64,000 bases of DNA from NCBI GenBank assembly GCA_918807975.1, contig OU964923.1:7874001-7938000 (forward strand). The letters run 5' to 3'. A model generated the notes under the pieces. That model ran no database searches, was not told where the DNA came from, and worked only from the letters and a program-made list of their open reading frames with translations. Of the stretch, positions 55,679-64,000 are shown in pieces. The translations under genes and the position numbers were made by a program. How positions within the stretch are numbered: the first letter of the stretch is position 1; every line of letters begins with the position of its first letter. This DNA is from Aplidium turbinatum (lineage: Eukaryota; Chordata; Ascidiacea; Aplousobranchia; Polyclinidae).

Positions 55679-56945
55679 AAACAGAACATTGAAGTCTTGC
55701 TTTTCATAGCCTTTTTCACTAATAATGCCAATGTACCAATCAGAATCATATCTGCAAGCTACACATTGGCCTATACTTGCATCATCTTCTTGGAGTTGTG
55801 ATTGACCTCGTGCCACATCCACAAGGGTATGTGAAATATCATTTGACAGTCGACGCATTTTCAAAGACTGAAATGATTGTGGAGTAAAACTATGATGTGA
55901 TCTCGTGCCTGTTATTGTTTTACACAATGCATATTCGATTCAAATTTTGTGTTGAGGTCTTGAATTTCAGTTGAAGAAACCAAAATATATTCAAACCCAG
56001 AAATGTGATCTTGCTCCCATTGGAAAAGATCTTGTGGTGTGAGAATTTGGTTGTTGGTTGCTGCGTGAAGACTTGCACGACTGCACTTGCAGCTTATCTT
56101 TTGGTGGTTTCACCAACTCCATCACATGGACTTTTGCCAAGAGATGTAACAAAGAAATGCCACTCAGCATCAATTTCAAAATCTGATGAAATCAATTCCA
56201 AAATCAGATGGCAAAGATTGATAAAATTTTTACGGTTTTTGTATTGTGAAGCAGCACCATCCCTGAAATAGAGTATTTTTTTCACATTACCAAGTGATTT
56301 GATAATTGGAATTATTTGGTTAATGAATGCATGCACTGTGCTTGTTGAATGTTCCAAGTGATCTGATATTGCAACCAAACTTTTTAATGTTAAAGCTCCA
56401 TCTTTTTTGTAGTATATTACAAAAGGGTGAAGGGTTGCCTGAGTTTTGTCCCAATGGAACCCTTGCATGGCATCTTGGACAACAAATGAGTAATTCTCAG
56501 CAAAATCAAGCAGTACGGTACTACGACTTCATCATCAGCTTAATTTTGTTTTAAGTAACTTGATTGTGATTTGCTAATGAAGTAATGGGTCTTCAAAGCT
56601 GTATTTGGTACATTACAACTCAGCTCTACGGAGTTGAGTATCTGCTTTGTTTCTACTTTTTATGTTTGATTGTAATATTGACCATCTTGAGTTGAGCCTG
56701 ATGCAAATAAATAAATAAAAATAAATAAAAGCAAGAAAGGTGTCACACAATGATTCGATAAAGTCATCCAGGCCTTTTAGCTGCTCAGTTAATTGTCGTT
56801 CTATCAGTATGAGCCCATTGCTTGTCCCTTATAGTATCATCAAGATCATATTCGTTGCTGAATGTATCAATTAAGTAGCTCTTCAAACATTCTCTGCAAG
56901 AGCAATTATTGCACAAACTCATCATGCATTCTTTGTTAGAATTAT
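55577..56945 (-). pseudogene. transposase remnant in P2
   Basis: From the N-terminal side: a Cys-rich piece MMSLCNNCSCRECLKSY and T-I-R-D-K-Q-W near 56945-56800. Next GFHWDKTQATLHPFVIYYKK, then ILYFRDGAASQYKNRKNF, then AEWHFFVTSLGKSPCDGVGE (56094-56468). Then the tail TITGTRSHHSFTPQSFQSLK and DSDWYIGIISE (55690-55927). This is an RNase-H-like DDE-type transposase family seen widely in invertebrate genomes; the FRDGAASQYKN and GKSPCDG blocks are its best marks. At least two frame breaks and a MITE interrupt it. I could not name the superfamily with certainty. Confidence 0.75.
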
Positions 56946-58484
56946 GGAACACACCAATTTTCCAAATAGTCTGTGTATGTCAGCTTACCAGGTACTACAG
57001 CTTGCATTAACATGGCATTTTGATGTTATATACTTCTTCTTCATGCAATTAAAAAAAATTTAATACCAAAAGATCGAACAAAACGATATCGGACAGTGTA
57101 ACCAAAACACACATATAAAGATAATATTGTCTTAAACTTTATGCGTAAAACGTCTTGCAAAAATTATTCATAGGTCTACATTGTCATTTGTCAAGCACAT
57201 AATATTGCTACTGTCATCAAGAACACTTTATATAGCCAATAACAAGAAAAAATAATGATCACCCCTACTCCCCTTTAATTTTTCATTTCTAATTTTTAGC
57301 GTTTTTGTCCAAACTTTGACGAATACTTTCTATAAGAAAACATTGAGAACCATGGATCAATTTTGCATGGTAGACTTGTCATATCTTAGTGAATATGTGA
57401 AAAAAATTTCAGTGCAAATTTTCACTGGGGTCATGGGTAACCAGGGTATTAAAAGGACCCCACTTTTAGCTTTTTTTCATTTTGACCCATGTTTCACATT
57501 AAATACCTCCCAACCCCTTTAATATTTTATACTGAAATTTTCTCAGTTCATAGAGAATCCTATAAACAACACTTCTACTAAATTCCAGCCAAAACCAATC
57601 AAAGATAGGGTCTTGGCAAGGTTTTAAAATTTTGGAAAATTTTAGCCGAGAGCTGGAAACGACCAACTTTGGATGTCTATAACCTTTGACCTTTCAGAGT
57701 GACAATGTGAACGATGTTGTTTTTTCAATATTTGGCAGAAGTATTATCACATGTAAAAAATTTGGGTTCTTACCTAATTTAGTTTAGCAGTAATAGGGCC
57801 TCAAACATGGCCAAAAATAAAAAAAATGTGCCCCCTCGGCAGACCCCCCCAAACTAAATGCTTTATAACTCTCGTGTTTCTCAATAAATTTCACTCAAAT
57901 TTTGCAGTTGTTCATTATATAGGATAGCTAAAGGGTGTGTAAAATTTAAAGAAAATCGAAGAGGTTGATTTTCTTGACTGTGTGAATTGACACGGAATCG
58001 CCCGCTATCATAATTGATAATAAGATGTAAAATGTAAGCCAAGTGATTTGTGTAGTCGTACAAAAACTATTCGACAAGTAATGTGCAACCTAAGGGCGCT
58101 TGTTGTTTGGTTGAAAAGCTTTTGCCAGGCCAAGACTACCCAGGTAGCAAAAACGCACAATTCTGCATCGCTCCCACCCCGCCAAACGCTCAAAAAACTA
58201 ATGCAACTCAGCTGCCCCCAGCAAGCCGGCTCCACCAGTCAGCGATTCAATTTCCACCCTTAGCCGCAACAAACTCACCAAGCCCAAACAATGTCATGGC
58301 AGAATAAGTAGGCTCAAAAAGAAAGCAATGGGACCACGAATCCTCACCAAACCAATCAAAATGGGCCCGTTGCGCCCAAGATGACAACCTCATCCTCATT
58401 GCGAAGAAAGGAGCATCCCCCCGGCCACCAGCACAAGGCTGAGCACTCACCAGCACAGCGAGCTGCCGCGACCCACCAACCACG

Positions 58485-58607
58485 ACGGTGTAGCTTCCAC
58501 ACTAGCCATTTCAATTCTTGTCGATGTCAATTCTTGCTACAAAACGGCTGCCGAGAAACATATAGTTGATCGGATGGTCTAAATGGCTAGCGTGGAAGCT
58601 ACACCGT
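58485..58607. repeat. 123-bp inverted-repeat MITE
   Basis: ACGGTGTAGCTTCCACACTA and GCCATTT are mirrored by AAATGGCTAGCGTGGAAGCT and ACACCGT. It lies in the GC-rich right part of the hAT at 53554-58980. No target duplication could be defined. Confidence 0.7.
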
Positions 58608-59019
58608 TATGACCAGCGAATCGCAACAGCCCGCCGCACCAGTGAGCGCCCAGCCCCGTGCCGACAGCAGGGAAGGACACTGAAACAAAACGTTTTGTTT
58701 GAGTAAAAGAATCACTGTAAGCAAACAATGCCTGAAGTCATGGGAGTGTGAGGTATCAAAAATTTGAACCTCAGGTTGTTATTTTTCTACTTTAATGTGA
58801 CGTTAGTTACTACTTTGAAAATCTATATCTTTGCTTCTGCAGAAAATCCGCAGCAAACGCCTTTTTTATACATGTTTAGTATCGGCCACAGTATCGGCCA
58901 AATTTTGCCGATACCGATGCCGATACCGATACTCAAAAAATGGCCGATATCACCGATACCGATATATCGGTACATCTCTACTAAAAAGTCTTGCAAGAGA
59001 CATGCCATATAAATAATAC

Positions 59020-60490
59020 CCATGAGTCAGTTCTATCCTAGCACAGTTGAGTTCAGTTTATGTTTTTCTAACTGGCAAATGAACAAAATATATATACAAA
59101 ACACAAATACTTCACACAACAAGGGTGGCAGCGAAAGACCAAAAGGTCACCAAAGTCAGCTGTCATTTGACCATATAAACAAAACACCAAAGTTTAGGAA
59201 CATAATATAAAATACCACAGAATGTAAAAATACAAGATAAGTTATACAGAACACTTGTCATTTAATCAGGTGCCTACTGCCCACTGCGCTATTCAATTTC
59301 AATTCAATTTATTTTTCTTTGTCAGAATGCAGAAGAAATGATGTTGTGAAAAAGAAATACAGTAACAAAACCGACAATTCGGTTGGTTTTGAATCTTTAT
59401 GCTCGGATTGACAAAGCCTTTGATAGGTAATTCTTGGTAGTTTCATATATTGTAGTAGTGGATGCTTTTAATGCAGTGCCATATTGGTTGTTGGTTAATG
59501 CTTGGTCGATGGTTTGAATCTTGATCCTCGGCTTTGGTCTGAGATGGAGATTCAAACTAACAGCAGTTGTTTCTCAATCTCAGTGGCAAACCCTTTTTAT
59601 TCGTTGGAGTAATGTGCCTGCCACTGTACACCTATGTGTAGTTAGATTTACTGGTATGGGGTGGTGGCTGACTGCTTATGGTCTTTCGCTACCATCCTGA
59701 TTGCGCCATAATCTAATTAACAGTTGCACAATGCATTGTTTTGACAATTACATTTACTCTGCTTGTTTGTTATTATATGGCGCTGTTGATACAAAATAAA
59801 TTGACTTCGCTTGCCAATTGCTGAGATTTGCAGGCAGAGTGAAATGCGGTAACGCGGCAACGACTATTCGACTAACGCCGGTAAGGTTTCGCCATAGACA
59901 TTAGAGATGCAGCAAACCCAAAATTTTTATCCGCACACCGCACCGCAACTGACTCATCTATCCGCGCACCGCACACCGCAATTTATCTGGAACTTTGACA
60001 CTGCACTGCACCGCACACTGCAAATTACAAAATTTAAAAAAATATTTTAACGCGTTATTTTTTAGAAAGTCAATTGTAGCAAAAAGCACCCATGGCTTAT
60101 AACTGGTAGTAACCTACAAGTCCAGTTGTGCACTAATTGGCTAGGCTAACCAGATCATATTCTCTTATCAGCAATGCATCTAAGTTCTAAGACATAATAC
60201 AAACTAAGACAAATATAATGTTCCTGGATCCAGTATCAGGACTTTTGAACACTTTTTGTAAGCAATAATGCAATTTTAATGTCAGTGGCTATATGAACTA
60301 CGGTACACACACAAGAGTAAAACTTATAGCCTGAACTCACTGGGCTAACTGTTGTAGTAACTAATGCGGTAGTTGCGCTAGGCCTACAGCCTACTAACTG
60401 GGAGCTCAGCTTATCAGCTAGGCTATTAACCAAAAACATTCGTACAGCTTCCCTGACAAGCCAGCCCCAAAACCCTGTCAACTGAAAGCC
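59020..60490. other. interval with SINE debris and a hAT-like end
   Basis: GGTGGCAGCGAAAGACCAAA at 59127 is the inverse of the repeat near 46500 and 59680. From about 59385 there is a decayed copy of the SINE body (ATCTTTATGCTCGGATTGAC). At 59904 TAGAGATGCAGCAAACCC followed by CCGCACACCGCACCGCA repeats looks like a hAT left end whose right end is not in sight. No gene supported. Confidence 0.4.
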
Positions 60491-60720
60491 ATTAGCAATT
60501 AGGGTTGCCAGAGGTTAATATAAAAAAGAGCCCAAGCTTATGCAAAAAGTAGCCCAAAAGTAGCCCAATTTTTTTGGGGGTTCTAAAATGGAGCCCAAAA
60601 TGGAGCCCAAGCAAAGAGGTAGGCTAATATACAAAATTATTCCGTAGTGCTTAATCATCAGTCCCAAATTTTAAGTGTTTTTCCAGTTCTTCACATCTTT
60701 CAAACAGATTGGCAACCATG

Positions 60721-60899
60721 CATTCACCCGATAGCTCAGTTGGTTAGCGCATAGCGCGCGACTTCAAGAATGAAGAAGCTTCAAGATCAAGCGGCACTGG
60801 TTCGACTCTCGGGGTGTGCGCTTGAGCAACTCATTTTCAGGACTGCTCTCCATTTAGTGGCACCTAATAATGGATGGAATAATTCCCCGGCGACAAGAC
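60721..60899 (+). mobile_element. SINE head, truncated by the hAT insertion at 60900
   Basis: Identical in the bases I compared to 61876-62054: A box TAGCTCAGTTGG, B box GGTTCGACTC, then CAACTCATTTTCAGGACTGC. It ends at GACAAGAC, where the second hAT copy begins. Confidence 0.8.
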
Positions 60900-61879
60900 T
60901 AGGGTTGCCAGATTGGGCGCTTTTACGCCCAATTGGGCTGCTTTTGATTTCTCCAGGCGCCAAAAATTCACGTTGGGCGCGCTTTTTTGGATGGCGGCCA
61001 ATTGGGCTACTTTTTTTTAAAAGTATAATATAGGCTAACTTTTTATTTAAAAATTGTATCATGTTTAAGATTTTTACCTAATTCGTAGTTATTTCATTGA
61101 GGAAGAGCATTAGGCAGGGTTACCAATTTGGTATAAAGATGCCAATTTTCAAAAATGTGCATGTTTAGGCTTATCTGGCAATCCTGGCAACTTAAGTGAT
61201 CCAGATTTTCGTGAAAATGCAGTGGACAATGGGCATCAGTTCAGATTTGTTTTTATTTCTGACCATCGCAACGAAAAACAATATATGTCAAACATAGCAG
61301 GGGTCTAGAAAAAAGTAGAAGCGACAAAACACGGACGCTATAACGTGCATGATGCCAAAGCAGGACAATCAGTTATGGCATGGTCGCAACATCGTAATAA
61401 AGTTTTTACAAATGTAGAAAGATGAGAAAAAAAAGGCTAGTAAAGGCATTTTTTGTGTTTAGGTACCCGTACCTGTTTGTAGTTATTTTAACAAACAGTT
61501 GATTGATTGATTGAATCTTTATCCTCGGACTGGGAAAGCTTCTTGAATAGCTTAATCCTGGCAGTTTCGCATACTTGTAGAGGCTTTAAATTTCTGACGC
61601 AGGCCCGGTCACCGAGATTGACAGAGTGAAGTTGTCGATTGTTGAAGTCTTGTCTAGGGTTGCCAGAGGTTAATATAAAAAAGAGCCCAAGCTTATGCAA
61701 AAAGTAGCCCAAAAGTAGCCCAATTTTTTTGGGGGTTCTAAAATGGAGCCCAAAATGGAGCCCAAGCAAAGAGGTAGGCTAATATACAAAATTATTCCGT
61801 AGTGCTTAATCATCAGTCCCAAATTTTAAGTGTTTTTCCAGTTCTTCACATCTTTCAAACAGATTGGCAACCATGCATT

Positions 61880-62215
61880 CACCCGATAGCTCAGTTGGTT
61901 AGCGCATAGCGCGCGACTTCAAGAATGAAGAAGCTTCAAGATCAAGCGGCACTGGTTCGACTCTCGGGGTGTGCGCTTGAGCAACTCATTTTCAGGACTG
62001 CTCTCCATTTAGTGGCACCTAATAATGGATGGAATAATTCCCCGGCGACAAGACTTCAACAATCGACAACTTCACTCTGTCAATCTCGGTGACTGGGCCT
62101 GCGTCAGAAATTTAAAGCCTCTACAAGTATGCGAAACTGCCAGGATTAAGCTATTCAAGAAGCTTTCCCAGTCCGAGGATAAAGATTCAATCAATCAATC
62201 AACTGTTTGTTAAAA
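61880..62215 (+). mobile_element. tRNA-derived SINE, head type 2, with (AATC)n tail
   Basis: The head CCGATAGCTCAGTTGGTTAG (A box TAGCTCAGTTGG) is followed by GGTTCGACTC (B box), with a longer than normal gap of about 45 bases. The body contains CTTCACTCTGTCAATCTCGG, CCTGCGTCAGAAA and AACTGCCAGGATTAAGC. The tail is AATCAATCAATCAAC. A tRNA fold is not complete, so this is a SINE, not a tRNA gene. A headed partial copy is at 60721-60899 and an inverted body copy at 61494-61654. Confidence 0.8.
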
Positions 62216-62835
62216 TAACTACAAACAGGTACGGGTACCTAAACACAAAAAATGCCTTTACTAGCCTTTTTTTTCTCATCTTTCTACATTTGTAAAAACT
62301 TTATTACGGTGTTGCGACCATGCCATAACTGATTGTCCTGCTTTGGCATCATGCACGTTATAGCGTCCGTGTTTTGTCGCTTCTACTTTTTTCTAGACCC
62401 CTGCTATGTTTGACATATATTGTTTTTCGTTGCGATGGTCAGAAATAAAAACAAATCTGAACTGATGCCCATTGTCCACTGCATTTTCACGAAAACCTGG
62501 ATCACTTAAGTTGCCAGGATTGCCAGATAAGCCTAAACATGCACATTTTTGAAAATTGGCATCTTTATACCAAATTGGTAACCCTGCCTAATGCTCTTCC
62601 TCAATGAAATAACTACGAATTAGGTAAAAATCTTAAACATGATACAATTTTTAAATAAAAAGTTAGCCTATATTATACTTTTAAAAAAAAGTAGCCCAAT
62701 TGGCCGCCATCCAAAAAAGCGCGCCCAACGTGAATTTTTGGCGCCTGGAGAAATCAAAAGCAGCCCAATTGGGCGTAAAAGCGCCCAATCTGGCAACCCT
62801 ATTAGCAATTTGCATTTGCAATTTTGCATAGCTTT

Positions 62836-63854
62836 TAGTGTTGTGCGGATATTGAAATTTGATAATCCAATCCAATCCGAAATTTTTTAGAAATATCCGA
62901 ATCCAATCCTGATCCAAAAATAATAGGAAAAGCAATATCCAATCCAGATCCGAATATCCGAAAACTAGCATTATACTTATAGCAGACATATGTTACACTA
63001 ACATTTTTTTCTTACCCTGTCCCTACCATCCTTGTCTCAATGGCAGCATAATGAATTTATACTGATATTAAAGTAGCACTCAGCTTACCAGTAATCAATC
63101 TGAAACACAACAATAAACGACAATAACAAAACAAAGAAAATAGCAGTGTAAGCATGCACAGTTGCACACACTTATCAAAAGCATACTGTTTTTGAATAAA
63201 ATGATACAAATTATGTCATTATAAGATCAGTGTATAATAAATTGTCACTAATCACATGCTCACTTCCATGAACCATACAGAAATGTAAGTCGTTCAGAAA
63301 ACTATTCTTCCTCAGACCTAAACAAAGAGTTGAGTACAAGTAAAGCATTAACAGTTGATAATGTGAATAAAATCTAAAATGTCAAGTCAAAAGCATAATA
63401 GTAGCCTATACTGCACAGAAACAGGAGATCTACTATGGCAAACTTTTTAGCTTCTGCTGGGCACCGGCCAGCACTTTCTAGTACCGAGGTAGGCTACTTT
63501 CATCAACCTCTTAGCGTGGCGTGCCTGCCTTTGCTTAGTTGCCGGTTTACCTCTGCTGCTTTGACTGCGACTGTGCGACAGACTGCGAGTGGCGAGTCCC
63601 GTACATCGGTATCAGACTAGTGCTGCCAGATCTAAGGAGGCTAGCTTCCCTGAAACGTAGAACAGCAACTACATGGAATTTATGTCATTCAATTTATTAA
63701 AACGTAACTAAACAAAGTTAAACAGATTCGGATTCGGATAATCCGGCTCCGGATCCAGCTTGGAAAAAATTGAATCCAATCCAATCCGGATCCGAAAAAT
63801 TTCTTCAAATCCGGCAGGATCAGACTCCAAAAATCCGGATCCTGAACAACACTG
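62836..63854. mobile_element. 1.0-kb hAT MITE with (T/C)AGTGTTGT ends
   Basis: The left end TAGTGTTGTGCGGATATTGA and right end (mirrored) CAGTGTTGTTCAGGATCCGG are flanked by ATAGCTTT on both sides (62828-62835, 63855-63862), a perfect 8-bp duplication. Both subterminal regions hold many GGATAT/ATCCGGAT/AATCCAATCC units. The interior shows no transposase; a 61-codon frame at 63435 is not supported. Confidence 0.88.
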
Positions 63855-63862
63855 ATAGCTTT

Positions 63863-64000
63863 CGAGCTTAGGGTTTCCGAACGAAAAAAAACTGATCCGT
63901 GTTTCCAATTTAAATTTGAAGTTTCATAACTGATTTTCTTGAAAAGTTGAAAGTTTACGTTTACGACAGTTTAATTTCTTGAAAGTTTACACGGCAAGCG
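63863..64000. other. window end, nothing recognised
   Basis: AT-rich sequence with no feature. Confidence 0.4.

Larger units (their letters stand above)
53920..58003. mobile_element. giant palindromic DNA transposon, 4.08 kb, element P2
   Basis: Flanked by the 4-bp duplication GCTA (53916-53919, 58004-58007). The ends are GGGCCATTCCGTGTCAATTC and, mirrored, GAATTGACACGGAATCGCCC, of the same GGG-Y-C-x-TT type as P1. The arms of about 1.04 kb (53920-54960, about 56975-58003) are nearly perfect inverted copies. A direct repeat of about 135 bp (54515-54650, 54960-55100) follows the left arm. The loop carries a transposase remnant on the minus strand and a nested MITE. Confidence 0.88.
53554..58980. 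mobile_element. hAT element with TAGAGATGTACCGATA ends, carrying P2
   Basis: The ends TAGAGATGTACCGATA are perfect inverted repeats with CCGATA-rich subterminal tracts. The target duplication CTAAAAAG is perfect (53546-53553, 58981-58988). Own sequence is about 53554-53919 and 58008-58980 (1.3 kb); the rest is the nested palindrome P2. The right part is GC-richer (58150-58680) and has a small MITE at 58485-58607. No hAT transposase frame is seen. Confidence 0.92.
60500..62801. mobile_element. self-nested hAT element with internal SINEs
   Basis: Target duplication TTAGCAAT (60492-60499, 62802-62809); ends TAGGGTTGCCAGA...TCTGGCAACCCTA. The layout is U1 (60500-60899), X (60900-61654), U2 (61655-62054), X' (62047-62801). 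U1 and U2 are 400-bp direct copies; X and X' are 755-bp inverted copies. A single element E is U plus the end of X' (1147 bp). The insert between the two GACAAGAC sites (60892-60899, 62047-62054) is also exactly 1147 bp and starts with the hAT end TAGGGTTGCCAGATT. This is a second copy of E inserted in the first with an 8-bp duplication. No transposase is encoded. Confidence 0.88.

Noticed and set aside
54401-57522. Two identical 68-codon frames (54401-54607 minus and 57316-57522 plus) as a conserved small protein
   Set aside because: They are the same sequence in the two arms of palindrome P2, so conservation reflects the inverted repeat, not selection on protein.
60727-60820. Two apparent tRNA genes (60727 and 61881) with A and B boxes
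   Set aside because: The acceptor and anticodon arms do not close and the A-B spacing is too long. The sequence continues into a SINE body with an (AATC)n tail, so these are SINE heads.

Overview
The window is animal nuclear DNA, AT-rich, with few genes, spliced genes with GT-AG introns, and many transposons. A TDRD5-type germline gene and C2H2 zinc-finger genes place it in Metazoa. Marine-invertebrate-style LINEs and MITEs suggest an invertebrate, possibly an ascidian-like chordate, but I cannot fix the taxon.

Host genes. I support three. (1) A C2H2 zinc-finger gene on the + strand (coding 986-2491, one coding exon, probable 5' UTR intron). (2) A fifteen-coding-exon gene on the + strand (15517-37982) whose exons join in phase into 1148 residues. 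It has four LOTUS/OST-HTH domains, an extended Tudor domain and a TDRD5-like tail, so it is best read as TDRD5, a piRNA/germ-granule factor. (3) A second C2H2 gene on the - strand (coding 46746-48389) with an in-frame 30-bp minisatellite. The two zinc-finger genes share a short helical N-terminal motif and may be old paralogues.

Layout. 1-3.9 kb: zinc-finger gene 1 and flanks. 3.9-15.4 kb: no intact host gene, but a small foldback, a hAT MITE, a MULE transposase relic, LINE pieces and a 2.2-kb non-autonomous hAT. 15.5-38 kb: TDRD5, with introns 3, 7, 8 and 10 filled by inverted-repeat elements. Intron 10 holds a 4.9-kb foldback with several nested insertions. 38-46.7 kb: LINE fragments, two SINE types, palindromic MITEs including a 67-bp one. 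46.7-48.4 kb: zinc-finger gene 2. 48.5-64 kb: almost wall-to-wall DNA transposons. These include two roughly 4-kb giant palindromes with 4-bp target duplications that carry remnants of the same transposase, one of them nested inside a hAT. There is also a 1147-bp hAT that received an inverted copy of itself and then appears to have flipped the loop between the arms.

Large inverted repeats are the dominant theme, both between genes and inside the introns of a gene of the transposon-silencing pathway. Many elements carry clean target-site duplications, and several have an empty site elsewhere in the window, so insertion order can be read directly. No virus-like elements, CRISPR arrays or rRNA genes were seen.
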